Shown here: one piece after another, positions 1-8,744 of the stretch | Position numbering within the stretch: position 1 is the first letter of the stretch | Layout: every line of letters begins with the position of its first letter | From: Mesorhizobium sophorae | GTDB lineage: Bacteria > Pseudomonadota > Alphaproteobacteria > Rhizobiales > Rhizobiaceae | Length of the DNA: 64,000 bases | Reading direction: 5' to 3' | Assembly: GCF_002270415.1 (NCBI RefSeq) | Contig: NZ_NNRI01000007.1 | Span: forward strand, 248,001 to 312,000 | Notes under the pieces: model-generated | Told to the model about the DNA's origin: nothing | Seen by the model: only the letters and a program-made list of their open reading frames with translations | Database searches by the model: none | Translations under genes and position numbers: made by a program

Positions 1-296
1 GCGTCTCGACCATCTCCTCCGAACGCGGCCGCGCGGTGAAGCTTTCGATCAGCGACGGTCAGGTGACGCTTGCGGTCAACAATCCGGATTCAGGTAGTGC
101 CACCGAGGAGCTGGCCGCCGACTATTCCTCCGATCCGATCGAGATCGGCTTCAACGCCAAGTACCTGCTCGACGTTGCCGCGCAGCTGACCGGCACGGAG
201 GCCAAGTTCATGCTGGCCGACGCGGGTTCGCCGACTCTGATCCACGACATGGCCGACGAGACCGCGCTTTACGTGCTGATGCCGATGCGGGTCTAG
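1..296 (+). CDS. dnaN: DNA polymerase III beta subunit, C-terminal end (partial)
   Basis: This is the last ~98 codons of the sliding clamp that tethers DNA polymerase III to DNA; the gene begins left of the window and is read in the frame starting at base 3. The residues ISSERGRAVKL, then the IGFNAKYLLDVAAQL segment of the third clamp domain, and the terminal YVLMPMRV are characteristic of beta clamps. The C-terminal PMR motif lies next to the peptide-binding pocket used by polymerase and repair partners. recF follows on the same strand after 185 bases, the usual dnaN-recF arrangement, although the gap is large enough for recF to have its own promoter. Confidence 0.95.
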   Translation, partial: VSTISSERGRAVKLSISDGQVTLAVNNPDSGSATEELAADYSSDPIEIGFNAKYLLDVAAQLTGTEAKFMLADAGSPTLIHDMADETALYVLMPMRV

Positions 297-481
297 CCGG
301 CGCGGCGTCACCAATCCGGCCTGCTACTGGACCGGCAGCGAGAATTATGGTTGCGGCGACTTCCAGAGCAATTCCAGGAAAAATATGAAACGGTTTTCCG
401 CCCGGAATTGCGTCAAAACAAAGAGTTAGAGCAGGTCTGCGTTTCCTTGAAACGACGAACCGCTCTATAGGCGGATAGCGG

Positions 482-1621
482 TTGCCGGCACAGACTCACA
501 TAAGTAAGCTTACACTTACTAATTTCCGCAACTATGCGGGATTGGCGATCGACCTGGCGCCGGGTGCCGTGGTCTTTTCCGGCGATAACGGTGCGGGCAA
601 GACCAATCTTCTCGAAGCGATCTCCTTGCTGACGCCGGGACGCGGCTTGCGCCGCGCGCCTTATGCGGATGTCGCGCGCGAAGGCGGCGACGGCGGCTTT
701 GCCCTGCACGCCCGGCTCGATGGGCCCGACGGCCAGGTCGAGATCGGTACGGGCATTTCAGGTGGCGACAGTGCCGGCGAAGGCGGCAGGCGGGTGCGTA
801 TCAACGGCGCTTCGGCGCGATCGGCTGAGGAGATGCTGGAGTGGCTGCGCGTGGTGTGGCTGACGCCGGCGATGGATGCCTTGTTCACCGGACCAGCCGC
901 GGATCGCCGGCGCTTTCTCGATCGGCTGGTGCTGGCGATCGATCCCGGGCACGGCCAGCGCGCAATCGACTACGAAAAGGCGATGCGCGGCCGCAATCGG
1001 TTGCTTACTGAAGGCTCCCGGGACGACCGCTGGTTCGACGCGATCGAGACACAAATGGCCGAAACCGGTGTGGCGATCGCTGCTGCACGCGCCGAGATGG
1101 TGCGCCTGCTGGCCGCGATGATCGACAGGCTGCCCGACACCGGACCGTTTCCGCAGGCCGATATCGGCCTTTCGGGTGAGCTTGAGGCCGAGATTGCCAT
1201 CGCGCCGGCGGTCGACGTCGAGGAGCGGTTCCGCCGGACGCTTGCAGAAGGTCGTGACCGCGACCGCGCCGCCGGGCGCACGCTTGAGGGACCGCACCGT
1301 TCGGATCTGGTGGTTCGGCACCGTCCCAAGTCGATGCCGGCCGAACTTTGCTCGACGGGTGAGCAGAAGGCGCTGCTGGTCGGCATCGTCCTGTCGCACG
1401 CCCGGCTAACCGGCGAGATGTCTGGCATGACACCGATCCTGCTGCTCGACGAAATCGCCGCGCATCTGGATGGCGGGCGGCGCGCGGCGCTGTTTTCCAT
1501 CCTCGAAGACCTGAACTGCCAGGCGTTCATGACCGGAACCGATGCGGCGCTGTTTTCCAGTCTCAAGGGACGTGCGCAATTCCTGACTGTCGACCACGGC
1601 ACGGTTGGGCCAACGATCTAG
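482..1621 (+). CDS. recF: DNA replication and repair protein RecF
   Basis: RecF (379 aa) is an SMC-like ATPase that helps load RecA at gaps with RecO and RecR (recR is also in this window). The N-terminus THISKLTLTNFRNYAGL is typical; Walker A is GDNGAGKTN near residue 35, the ABC signature region STGEQKALL lies near residue 292, and Walker B is ILLLDEIAAHLD near residue 320. The start is TTG: it gives the normal family N-terminus, follows a purine-rich GGCGGA, and no ATG lies close by in frame. It is followed by a repeat region rather than by a coupled gene. Confidence 0.93.
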   Translation: MPAQTHISKLTLTNFRNYAGLAIDLAPGAVVFSGDNGAGKTNLLEAISLLTPGRGLRRAPYADVAREGGDGGFALHARLDGPDGQVEIGTGISGGDSAGEGGRRVRINGASARSAEEMLEWLRVVWLTPAMDALFTGPAADRRRFLDRLVLAIDPGHGQRAIDYEKAMRGRNRLLTEGSRDDRWFDAIETQMAETGVAIAAARAEMVRLLAAMIDRLPDTGPFPQADIGLSGELEAEIAIAPAVDVEERFRRTLAEGRDRDRAAGRTLEGPHRSDLVVRHRPKSMPAELCSTGEQKALLVGIVLSHARLTGEMSGMTPILLLDEIAAHLDGGRRAALFSILEDLNCQAFMTGTDAALFSSLKGRAQFLTVDHGTVGPTI

Positions 1622-1635
1622 ATCTTTGTCTACGT

Positions 1636-1736
1636 ATGTCGTGGTCCCAAAACCGCTTCACACTTTTGGGCGACATGCATCGGGTTGTGCATGTCGTTGG
1701 TCCCAAAACCGCATTACACTTTTGGGCGACATGCAT
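1636..1736. repeat. Two tandem copies of a rhizobial intergenic repeat
   Basis: Two ~45-bp units (1636-1680 and 1691-1736) are nearly identical. Each contains GGTCCCAAAACCG, then CACTTTTGGGCGACATGCAT; the CCCAAAA and TTTTGGG arms pair, so each unit folds into a hairpin. The same family, in the other orientation, is seen at 8546-8574. The region lies between recF and the MoeB-like gene and could act as a transcription end or mRNA stabiliser. No gene was found in it. Confidence 0.75.
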
Positions 1737-1777
1737 TGGCTCCTGACAAGGTTTTTCAGCCGCTATATGGTCCGGCA

Positions 1778-2533
1778 ATGACCGCTGCCGCCCTGACCGA
1801 CGAAGAGATCGAACGCTATGCCCGCCACATCGTGCTGCCCGAGGTCGGTGGCGCCGGCCAGCAGAGGCTGAAGCGGGCGCGAGTGCTGGTGATCGGCGCC
1901 GGCGGGCTGGGTGCGCCGGTGCTCGAATATCTTGCCGCCGCCGGGGTCGGCACGCTCGGCGTGATCGACGATGATACCGTGTCGCTTTCCAACCTGCAGC
2001 GCCAGGTCATTCACGGCACCGACACCGTCGGCATGCTGAAAACCGATAGCGCCAAGGCGGCAATCGCGCGCATCAATCCCAACACCGCTGTCGAGACACA
2101 TACGTTCCGGCTGACCGCGGACAACGCCGCTGCCCTCGTCGCCCGTTATGACATCGTCGTCGACGGTTCCGACAATTTTGAAACCCGCTATACGGTGGCC
2201 GACGCCTGCGCGAGCGAGAGGAAACCGCTGGTGCACGCCGCCGTTGGACGCTTCGATGGTTCGGTGACCGTGCTAAAGCCGTTCGAAGACGGCAAGGACG
2301 GGGTGCCAAATCCGGGCTATCGCGATCTGTTTCCGGAAGCGCCGCCGCCTGGCCTGGTGCCGTCCTGTGCCGAGGCCGGCGTGCTTGGTGCGCTGACTGG
2401 TGTCGTCGGCACGCTGCAGGCGATGGAGGCGATCAAGCTGATCACCGGCATCGGCGAGCCGTTGGTCGGCCGGCTGCTGCTCTATGATGGGCTGGCCGCG
2501 CGGTTCGATACGATCCGCTACAAGAGAAGCTGA
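1778..2533 (+). CDS. moeB: HesA/MoeB/ThiF-family adenylyltransferase
   Basis: A 251-residue E1-like enzyme that adenylates the C-terminal glycine of a small sulfur carrier (MoaD or ThiS), for molybdopterin or thiamine synthesis. It has the nucleotide-binding loop GAGGLGAPVLEYLAAAGVG near residue 37, the aspartate/arginine segment DDDTVSLSNLQRQVIHG near residue 60, and PSCAEAGVLG near residue 190. The zinc-binding CxxC pairs of E. coli MoeB are not present: the usual PCYRC region reads PGYRDLF and the protein ends at IRYKRS. I recall the zinc-free form as common in rhizobia. The ATG used begins MTAAALTDEEIERYARH, the conserved N-terminus; the longer reading frame runs back into the repeat. MoeB versus ThiF cannot be decided from sequence alone. 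Confidence 0.85.
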   Translation: MTAAALTDEEIERYARHIVLPEVGGAGQQRLKRARVLVIGAGGLGAPVLEYLAAAGVGTLGVIDDDTVSLSNLQRQVIHGTDTVGMLKTDSAKAAIARINPNTAVETHTFRLTADNAAALVARYDIVVDGSDNFETRYTVADACASERKPLVHAAVGRFDGSVTVLKPFEDGKDGVPNPGYRDLFPEAPPPGLVPSCAEAGVLGALTGVVGTLQAMEAIKLITGIGEPLVGRLLLYDGLAARFDTIRYKRS

Positions 2534-2537
2534 CATC

Positions 2538-3026
2538 GTGGATCGGGCCGAAGTTGTCACCGTCATGAAGATCCCGGCCGATTTCGACCATTGGGACGAT
2601 ATGCTCGCACTGATCATGCACGCGTTCGCCACCATGGACGGTGTCATCGACCCGCCCTCCTCGGCGCACCTGCTGACCGCCGACACCTTGCGCGACAAGG
2701 CGCGGCAGGAGGTCGGCTTCGTGGCGTTCGAGGGGGACAGGATCGTCGGCTGCGTTTTTGCCCATGAAAGGACAGCGGAGTTTTACGTCGGCAAGCTCGC
2801 CGTCGCGCCGGATTGTCAGGGACAAGGCATTGGCCGGCGGCTGATGCTGGCGGTCGAGGACCTTGCCCGCAGCCGCGGCAAGGCTGCGGTCGAACTTCAG
2901 ACGCGGATCGAGCTGACCGGAAACCATGCCGCCTTTGCCCGCCTCGGCTTTCACGTGACCGAACGGACGGCGCATGAGGGCTACGTCAGGCCGACCTCGA
3001 TCACCATGCGCAAGGTCCTTGCGTAA
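2538..3026 (+). CDS. GNAT-family N-acetyltransferase
   Basis: A ~162-residue acetyl-CoA-dependent acetyltransferase of unknown substrate. The GNAT acetyl-CoA loop is VAPDCQGQGIGRRLML near residue 92, preceded by the beta strand EFYVGKLAV, and the C-terminal NHAAFARLGFHV matches GNAT motif B. A GTG start lies 4 bases beyond the moeB stop; an ATG nine codons in (2565) and an upstream ATG inside moeB are alternatives. The tight spacing suggests co-transcription with the MoeB-like gene. It converges on the reductase gene that follows. Confidence 0.85.
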   Translation: MDRAEVVTVMKIPADFDHWDDMLALIMHAFATMDGVIDPPSSAHLLTADTLRDKARQEVGFVAFEGDRIVGCVFAHERTAEFYVGKLAVAPDCQGQGIGRRLMLAVEDLARSRGKAAVELQTRIELTGNHAAFARLGFHVTERTAHEGYVRPTSITMRKVLA

Positions 3027-3053
3027 GCCTGGACTTTCGTTCGAAGGCTGGCG

Positions 3054-4055
3054 TCAGGTTCTGAGCGGCAGCACGCGATCCGGTGGCCGGTGGCCGTCGA
3101 CGAATGCGCGGATGTTGATGATGACCCTTTCGCCCATGTCGATGCGGCCTTCGAGCGTTGCCGAGCCCATATGCGGCAGAAGCACGACCTTGCCCTTGGC
3201 GGCGAGCTTCAGCAGCTTCCCGTTCAGTGCCGGCTCGTGCTCGTACACGTCGAGGCCGGCTCCGGCGAGCTTGCCGTCCTGGATCATCTTCACCAGCGCC
3301 TCTTCGTCGATGATGTCGCCGCGTGCGGTGTTGACGACATAGGCCGTAGGCTGCAGCAGCGCCAGCCGCCGCGCCGAAAGCAGATGGAAGGTCGCCGGTG
3401 TCGACGGGCAATTGACCGAAATGATGTCCATGCGGGCCAGCATCTGGTCGAGGCTTTCCCAATAGGTCGCCTCCAACTCGTCTTCCACGGCCGGCAGCAC
3501 GCGATGGCGGTTGTGGTAGTGGATCGACAGGCCGAAGGCCTTGGCGCGCCGCGCGACCGCGGTGCCGATGCGCCCCATGCCAACAATGCCGAGCCGTTTG
3601 CCCCAGATGCGGCGCCCAAGCATCCAGGTCGGCGACCAGCCGGCCCATTTCTTGTCGCCGGTGAGCACATTGGCGCCTTCCGCCAGCCGCCGCGGCACCG
3701 CCAGCATCAGCGCCAGGGTCATGTCGGCGGTGTCCTCGGTCAGCACATTGGGCGTGTTGGTGACGGTGATGCCCTTCTTGGCCGCCGCCGTGACATCGAT
3801 CTTGTCGACGCCATTGCCGAAATTGGCGATCAGCTTGAGATTGTCGCCGGCCTGGGCGAGCAGCGCCGCGTCGATCTGATCGGTCACCGTCGGCACCAGC
3901 ACGTCGGCTTCCTTGACCGCCGCGACCAATTCCGGCTGCGTCATCGGCCTGTCCTCGACATTCAGCCGGGCGTCGAACAGTTCGCGCATGCGGGTCTCTA
4001 CCGGATCGGGCAGCTTTCGCGTGATGACCACGAGAGGCTTCTTTTTGCCTACCAT
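3054..4055 (-). CDS. 2-hydroxyacid dehydrogenase (D-glycerate dehydrogenase / glyoxylate-hydroxypyruvate reductase)
   Basis: A 333-residue D-isomer-specific 2-hydroxyacid dehydrogenase that reduces glyoxylate or hydroxypyruvate with NAD(P)H. The nucleotide-binding fold shows GIVGMGRIGTAVARRAKAFG near residue 155. Catalytic residues are visible in order: Arg in NTARGDIIDEEALV, Glu in DVYEHEP and His in LLPHMGSAT. The chosen ATG starts MVGKKKPLVVITRKLPDPVE, matching the family; 37 more codons upstream are open but unlike the family. It is transcribed alone, convergent with the acetyltransferase and divergent from the SH3 protein gene. Exact substrate preference cannot be read from the sequence. 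Confidence 0.9.
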   Translation of the reverse strand: MVGKKKPLVVITRKLPDPVETRMRELFDARLNVEDRPMTQPELVAAVKEADVLVPTVTDQIDAALLAQAGDNLKLIANFGNGVDKIDVTAAAKKGITVTNTPNVLTEDTADMTLALMLAVPRRLAEGANVLTGDKKWAGWSPTWMLGRRIWGKRLGIVGMGRIGTAVARRAKAFGLSIHYHNRHRVLPAVEDELEATYWESLDQMLARMDIISVNCPSTPATFHLLSARRLALLQPTAYVVNTARGDIIDEEALVKMIQDGKLAGAGLDVYEHEPALNGKLLKLAAKGKVVLLPHMGSATLEGRIDMGERVIINIRAFVDGHRPPDRVLPLRT

Positions 4056-4200
4056 TGTTTCCTCGTACCCCGATCTCGTTGAGACCTCTTTAACCAAGAC
4101 CGGCGAAACTGAAAGCCGGTCGCGGTGCCGATTACCCCATGTAACAAGCAGTGCCGCCGAAGACAAAGAAAAAGGGGCGCCAAGGCAAGCGCCGAAAGGA

Positions 4201-4767
4201 ATGAAAGTGTCTGGTTTCGCGTCGCTTCGCCTGACCCTCAGTGCAGCATTTCTCGGCGCTCTGCTTCATTCTCCGCTTGCCGCGGCGCAGAGTGCGGCAG
4301 CACCTGCCCAGAGCGTCGTCACGCTCGGCCCGAGCGGTCTGCCGCTGCCGCGATTCGTCAGCCTGAAATCCGGCCGCGTCAACTCGCGCGTCGGCCCCGG
4401 CGCCAACTACTCGGTCGACTGGATGTATATGAAGGCCGGCCTGCCGATGGAGATCATCCAGGAATTCGATACATGGCGCCGCGTGCGCGACGCCGACGGT
4501 TCGGAGGGCTGGATCAACCAGTCGCTGCTTTCCGGCCGGCGCACCGCAATCGTCGCCCCGTGGCAGCGCGGCAAGGGCGCCCAGGTGAACCTTCTCAACA
4601 GCCCTGAACAGGACGCAAGGGTGGTCGCGATGGTCGAGCCTGGCGTCATGGGCACGATCAAGTCCTGCGACGGCCAGTGGTGCGAAATGACGTTCGAGGG
4701 CCACACCGGCTGGCTCGCTCAGTCGCTTGTCTGGGGCGCCTATCCCGGTGAACGGGTCAAGGACTGA
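4201..4767 (+). CDS. Secreted SH3-domain protein
   Basis: A 188-residue protein with a signal peptide (MKVSGFASLRLTLSAAFLGA to the AAAQSA cleavage region), so it is probably periplasmic. Two bacterial SH3-like segments follow: RFVSLKSGRVNSRVGPGANY near residues 56-75, ending in DGSEGWINQSLLSGRR, and a second ending in FEGHTGWLAQSLVWG. Such domains often bind peptidoglycan stem peptides or protein partners; no catalytic domain is present. AAAGGA just before the ATG serves as ribosome binding site. It is convergent with the DUF4260 gene. Function beyond SH3 is unknown. Confidence 0.85.
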   Translation: MKVSGFASLRLTLSAAFLGALLHSPLAAAQSAAAPAQSVVTLGPSGLPLPRFVSLKSGRVNSRVGPGANYSVDWMYMKAGLPMEIIQEFDTWRRVRDADGSEGWINQSLLSGRRTAIVAPWQRGKGAQVNLLNSPEQDARVVAMVEPGVMGTIKSCDGQWCEMTFEGHTGWLAQSLVWGAYPGERVKD

Positions 4768-4822
4768 TCTTTTGACCGTTTGACCACGATCGTTCCGGAC
4801 CAAAGAGTTTCCAAACAGCCGC

Positions 4823-5182
4823 TTAGCGGCCGATACGGCCCAAATGCGTGTCCTGAAAGCCGGTTGACAGCTTCAGACCGTAGCCCAGCGCACGATCGAT
4901 GGCGATGTGGGCGATCCAGATCAATGCAACCGCCGTCGCGGTCGCTTTGCCGGACAGATGACCGGCCAGCAGCAGCAGCACGGGCACGATCAGGATATGC
5001 AAGGCGTTGTAGGCAAGGGCACCGACGCGCGGCCCCGCCAGATAGCCGAACATAGACAGGTCTGGCGCCAGGATAAGCAATCCGAAGAGCCACCAGCTTA
5101 TACCAGTTGAAGCGTAGAAGACGACGGCAGCCACCGCAACGATGGCCCATTCGAGCCAGATTGTCAGGTCGAGGGGTTTCAT
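4823..5182 (-). CDS. DUF4260 family small membrane protein
   Basis: A 119-residue hydrophobic protein with about four predicted membrane spans (for example WAIVAVAAVVFYAS, SWWLFGLLILAPDLSMFGYL, LHILIVPVLLLLAGHL, TAVALIWIAHIAIDRALGYG). The ARDRALGYGLK-like ending (IDRALGYGLKLSTGFQDTHLG) is a recognisable DUF4260 hallmark. No function is established for the family. It is downstream of irr on the same strand, 60 bases away, so it may be read through from irr. The spacer holds two 14-bp direct repeats (TTCYTGGCCGATCA). Confidence 0.8.
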   Translation of the reverse strand: MKPLDLTIWLEWAIVAVAAVVFYASTGISWWLFGLLILAPDLSMFGYLAGPRVGALAYNALHILIVPVLLLLAGHLSGKATATAVALIWIAHIAIDRALGYGLKLSTGFQDTHLGRIGR

Positions 5183-5242
5183 TCCTGGCCGATCATTCTT
5201 GGCCGATCATTCCGGCCTTGCCGTTTATTCGGGCCTCGCCGG

Positions 5243-5692
5243 TCATTCGCAGCGCTTGGGGCGCAGCCTCACCACGATGTCGACATTGGCGATCTCCATC
5301 CCCTCCGGCGGCTCCGGCAGGTTGGCAACCGTCACCGGACCGCTGTCGATGTCGAATATGCGGTTTTCACCTTCGATGTAGAAATGGTGGTGGTCGGAGG
5401 TGTTGGTGTCGAAATAGGTCTTCGCGCCCTCGACGGCGAGGATGCGCAACAGGCCCGCCTGGGTGAACTGGTGAAGGGCATTGTAGACGGTGGCCAGCGA
5501 CACCGGCACGCCGGCCGCGACCGCCTCCTCGTGCAGTTCCTCGGCCGACAGATGGCGGTCGCCCTTGGCGAAAAGCAGGTCGGCCAGCGCAATGCGCTGG
5601 CGCGTCGGCCTCAGGCCGGCTTCACGGACCCGCTTGTCCACAGCGACATTTTCCTTCTGACCGTCCAGGCCCATCTTCTCGTCGAACCCCAC
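5243..5692 (-). CDS. irr: Iron response regulator Irr (Fur family)
   Basis: A 149-residue Fur-family transcription factor that in rhizobia senses heme status and controls iron and heme genes through the iron control element. The winged helix spans REAGLRPTRQRIALADLL to PVSLATVYNALHQFTQAGLL; the metal/heme histidine cluster is DHHHFYIEG. The N-terminal heme-regulatory Cys-Pro motif of Bradyrhizobium Irr is absent, as in Rhizobium/Mesorhizobium types; the only cysteine is next to last. Divergence from fabA is the rhizobial gene order. The GTG start has AGGG at good distance; an ATG six codons later (5674) is an alternative. A palindrome matching the Irr box lies at 40845-40865. Confidence 0.93.
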   Translation of the reverse strand: MGFDEKMGLDGQKENVAVDKRVREAGLRPTRQRIALADLLFAKGDRHLSAEELHEEAVAAGVPVSLATVYNALHQFTQAGLLRILAVEGAKTYFDTNTSDHHHFYIEGENRIFDIDSGPVTVANLPEPPEGMEIANVDIVVRLRPKRCE

Positions 5693-5760
5693 AGTTCCGC
5701 CCTAAGACACGCCCAGAATGGCAAAAAAATGAATGTCTGCCGAAACCGGACCCCTGCTGA

Positions 5761-5789
5761 CATATATTCTGTCGTCCGAATGCGATCAA
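5761..5789 (-). promoter_or_regulatory. Probable irr promoter
   Basis: On the minus strand TTGATC and TATATG are separated by exactly 17 bases, a good match to sigma-70 promoters. Transcription would start near 5754, giving a ~60-base leader before irr. Between this promoter and fabA no clear Irr-box palindrome was seen. Confidence 0.55.
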
Positions 5790-5917
5790 TAGCGCGCATT
5801 GACCCGAGCAGACGAGCAGGTTAAGCGCAAACGCCGGTTTCCGGCCTGAAACAGATTGTGTTAGGAAACCAACGACAAGGGCGCCCGATAGCCCGGAACG
5901 ATGTGGGGACGAAATTG

Positions 5918-6436
5918 ATGGCGGGTTCGAAATCCAGCTACGACTACGACGAATTGCTGGCCTGCGCCCGCGGCGAACTGTTCGGACCGGGCAATGCCCA
6001 GCTTCCCTATCCGCCCATGCTGATGTTCGACCGCATCACAGAGATCAGCCAGACAGGCGGCGCCTTCGACAAGGGCTTCATCCGCGCGGAATTCGACATC
6101 AAGCCGGACCTGTGGTTCTTTGCCTGCCATTTTATCGGCAATCCGATCATGCCCGGATGCCTCGGCCTCGACGCGATGTGGCAATTGACGGGCTTCTATC
6201 TCGGCTGGCTCGGCGAACCCGGCAAGGGAATGGCGTTGTCGACAGGCGAGGTAAAATTCAAGGGCATGGTGACGCCCTCGGTGAAAAAGGTCGAGTACGG
6301 GATCGACTTCAAGCGCGTGATGCGCGGCCGGCTGGTCCTCGGCATTGCCGATGGCTGGCTGAAGGCGGATGGCGAACCCATATACGCGGCAACGGATTTG
6401 AAGGTCGGTCTGTCCAAGCAGTCGGCGGTCGGCTGA
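5918..6436 (+). CDS. fabA: 3-hydroxyacyl-ACP dehydratase/isomerase FabA
   Basis: A 172-residue hot-dog-fold enzyme that dehydrates 3-hydroxydecanoyl-ACP and isomerises the product to cis-3-decenoyl-ACP, starting anaerobic unsaturated fatty acid synthesis. The active-site His is in [17 protein letters not shown] and the partner Asp is in GLDAMWQL. The length equals E. coli FabA when the ATG starting [13 protein letters not shown] is used; an upstream in-frame ATG adds 20 unlike residues. It begins the fabA-fabB-fabI run (36 and 32 base gaps), which gives the cell the FabA/FabB unsaturated pathway together with the enoyl reductase. Confidence 0.96.
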   Translation: MAGSKSSYDYDELLACARGELFGPGNAQLPYPPMLMFDRITEISQTGGAFDKGFIRAEFDIKPDLWFFACHFIGNPIMPGCLGLDAMWQLTGFYLGWLGEPGKGMALSTGEVKFKGMVTPSVKKVEYGIDFKRVMRGRLVLGIADGWLKADGEPIYAATDLKVGLSKQSAVG

Positions 6437-6472
6437 CCGGCATCACCGGCTGACCCCTGGAAGGAGTTGCGA

Positions 6473-7693
6473 ATGAGACGTGTCGTAGTCACAGGCCTCG
6501 GCATCGTGTCGTCGATCGGCAACAATGCCAACGAGGTTCAGACCTCGCTGCATGACGCCAGATCCGGCATCAGCTTCTCCGATTCCTTTGCCGAGCATGG
6601 TTTTCGCTGCCATGTCTGGGGAGCGCCGACGCTCGATCCTTCCGCCATGATCGATCGTCGTGCAATGCGCTTCCTGTCGAAAGGTGCCGCCTGGAACCAC
6701 GTCGCCATGGATCAGGCGATCGCGGATGCCGGCCTCAGCGAGAGCGACATCACCAATGAGCGCACCGGCATCGTCATGGGATCGGGCGGACCATCCACCA
6801 GCACCATCGTCGAGGCGGCAGAGATCACGCTGAAGAACGGCAGCCCCAAGCGCATCGGTCCGTTCGCGGTGCCGAAAGCGATGTCGTCGACCGCATCGGC
6901 AACGCTTGCCACCTGGTTCAAGATCCACGGCGTCAACTACTCGATCTCGTCGGCCTGCTCGACCTCGGCGCATTGCATCGGCAACGGCTACGAACTGATC
7001 CAGTGGGGCAAGCAGGACATGGTCTTTGCCGGCGGCCACGAGGACCTCGACTGGACGATGTCCGACCTGTTCGACGCCATGGGCGCCATGTCGTCGAAAT
7101 TCAACGACCGTGCATCCGCCGCCTCGCGCGCCTATGACGCCAATCGTGACGGCTTCGTCATCGCCGGCGGCGCCGGCGTGCTGGTGCTGGAAGAACTGGA
7201 ACATGCCAAGGCGCGCGGCGCCAAGATCTATGCCGAGATCGTCGGCTACGGCGCGACCTCGGACGGCTTCGACATGGTGGCGCCATCCGGCGAAGGCGCG
7301 GTCCGCTGCATGCGCCAGGCGATGGCGACGGTTTCCGCACCGGTCGACTACATCAACACCCATGGCACGTCGACGCCGGTGGGAGATTCCAAGGAAATGG
7401 CCGCGATCCGCGAGGTTTTCGGCCAAGAGATGCCGTACATCACGTCGACGAAATCGCTGACCGGCCACTCGCTGGGCGCCGCCGGCGTCCAGGAGTCCAT
7501 CTACTCGATCCTGATGATGCAGGGCGGTTTTATCGGCGAAAGCGCCCATATCGAGACCCTCGACCCCGAATTCGAGGGCATGCCAATCGTGCGAAAGCGC
7601 ATCGACAACGCCAAGATCGACACTGTTTTGTCAAATTCGTTCGGCTTCGGTGGCACCAACGCAACGCTCATTTTCCAGCGCTATTCCGCATAA
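6473..7693 (+). CDS. fabB: Beta-ketoacyl-ACP synthase I FabB
   Basis: A 406-residue condensing enzyme that elongates the cis-3-decenoyl-ACP made by FabA. The catalytic triad is visible: Cys in [14 protein letters not shown] near residue 163, His in [11 protein letters not shown] near residue 298, and His in [13 protein letters not shown] near residue 333. The C-terminus [14 protein letters not shown] is typical. The start is the ATG six bases after AAGGAG; a TTG two codons earlier is too close to that site. Cytoplasmic, working as a dimer. Confidence 0.96.
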   Translation: MRRVVVTGLGIVSSIGNNANEVQTSLHDARSGISFSDSFAEHGFRCHVWGAPTLDPSAMIDRRAMRFLSKGAAWNHVAMDQAIADAGLSESDITNERTGIVMGSGGPSTSTIVEAAEITLKNGSPKRIGPFAVPKAMSSTASATLATWFKIHGVNYSISSACSTSAHCIGNGYELIQWGKQDMVFAGGHEDLDWTMSDLFDAMGAMSSKFNDRASAASRAYDANRDGFVIAGGAGVLVLEELEHAKARGAKIYAEIVGYGATSDGFDMVAPSGEGAVRCMRQAMATVSAPVDYINTHGTSTPVGDSKEMAAIREVFGQEMPYITSTKSLTGHSLGAAGVQESIYSILMMQGGFIGESAHIETLDPEFEGMPIVRKRIDNAKIDTVLSNSFGFGGTNATLIFQRYSA

Positions 7694-7725
7694 GGCCAGC
7701 GTTGTTTTCATAAGGATTGGCGGCC

Positions 7726-8538
7726 ATGGACGGATTGATGAAGGGCAAGCGCGGGCTCGTCATGGGTGTCGCCAACGATCATTCGATCGCCTGGGGCATC
7801 GCCCGGAAATTGTCCGAACATGGAGCGGACCTTGCCTTCACCTATCAGGGTGACGCCTTCGGGCGTCGGGTCAAGCCACTCGCCGACAAGCTCGGCGCCT
7901 CGCTGGTCGTGCCGTGCGACGTCGAGGACAGCGCTTCGGTCGCCGCCACCTTCGAGACCCTGGGCAATGCCTGGGGCGGGCTTGATTTCGTCGTCCACGC
8001 CATCGGCTTTTCCGACAAGAACGAACTGAAGGGCCTCTACGCTGACACCAGCAGAGACAATTTCGTCCGCACCATGGTGATCTCCTGCTTTTCCTTCACC
8101 GAGATCGCCCGCCATGCGGCCGCCTTGATGAAGGATGGCGGATCGATGATCACGCTGACCTATGCGGGCTCGGTCCGTGTCATGCCGAACTACAATGTCA
8201 TGGGCGTCGCCAAGGCCGGACTTGAGGCCAGTGTGCGTTACCTCGCCAACGACTACGGTCCGCGCGGCATCCGGGTGAACGGCATATCGGCTGGACCGGT
8301 GCGTACGCTCGCCGGCGCCGGGATTTCCGATGCGCGCCACATGTTCTCCTACCAGCAGCGCAACTCGCCGCTGCGCCGCACAGTGACCATCGACGAGGTC
8401 GGCGGTTCCGCGCTTTATCTGTTGTCCGATCTGTCTTCGGGCGTTACCGGCGAAATCCACTATGTCGATTCCGGCTATCACATCGTTTCCATGCCGACGC
8501 TCGATGAATTGAAGCAGACCGATGGCGGGCGAGATTAA
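7726..8538 (+). CDS. fabI: Enoyl-ACP reductase FabI
   Basis: A 270-residue NADH-dependent enoyl-ACP reductase of the short-chain dehydrogenase superfamily, catalysing the last step of each elongation round. The nucleotide-binding region is GLVMGVANDHSIAWGIA; the FabI active-site pattern appears as TYAGSVRVMPNYNVMGVAK with two tyrosines ten residues apart and Lys seven after the second. The ATG follows AAGGA by nine bases, which decides the start over an upstream TTG. Third gene of the fabA-fabB-fabI operon; FabI of this type is the triclosan/diazaborine target. Confidence 0.95.
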   Translation: MDGLMKGKRGLVMGVANDHSIAWGIARKLSEHGADLAFTYQGDAFGRRVKPLADKLGASLVVPCDVEDSASVAATFETLGNAWGGLDFVVHAIGFSDKNELKGLYADTSRDNFVRTMVISCFSFTEIARHAAALMKDGGSMITLTYAGSVRVMPNYNVMGVAKAGLEASVRYLANDYGPRGIRVNGISAGPVRTLAGAGISDARHMFSYQQRNSPLRRTVTIDEVGGSALYLLSDLSSGVTGEIHYVDSGYHIVSMPTLDELKQTDGGRD

Positions 8539-8545
8539 TACCTAG

Positions 8546-8574
8546 CTCCCAAAAGTGCGCAGCGGTTTTGGGAC
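8546..8574. repeat. Intergenic hairpin repeat (same family as 1636-1736)
   Basis: CCCAAAAGTGCG and CAGCGGTTTTGGG pair as an imperfect hairpin and match the 1636-1736 units in reverse orientation. It lies just past the fabI stop and may mark the end of that operon. No U-run follows on either strand. Confidence 0.6.
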
Positions 8575-8662
8575 GACGACGCGCATAAAACAAAAGCTTA
8601 AAATGCGCCGACTAAGCCCGTTTCAACGCGACGCGCTTTAGTCCGCACATGAAATACTTCCG

Positions 8663-8679
8663 GTCCAATAAAATTGGAC
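8663..8679. promoter_or_regulatory. Perfect 7+3+7 palindrome upstream of the GGDEF/EAL gene
   Basis: GTCCAAT and ATTGGAC flank AAA, giving a perfect inverted repeat 66 bases before the start of the GGDEF/EAL gene. It could be an operator for a dimeric regulator; no regulator was identified. Confidence 0.35.
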
Positions 8680-8744
8680 GCATTCGCGGAAACTCATTTT
8701 AAGGACATATCCGCTAGAAAGCCCTGTACTCTGGGGACCTTTCA

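Noticed and set aside
297..481. Extra gene or structured RNA between dnaN and recF
   Set aside because: No supported frame or stable hairpin; it is probably the recF leader/promoter region.
6443..7549. A 368-codon open frame antisense to fabB
   Set aside because: FabB catalytic residues are all on the plus strand; His/Arg/Gly-rich shadow.
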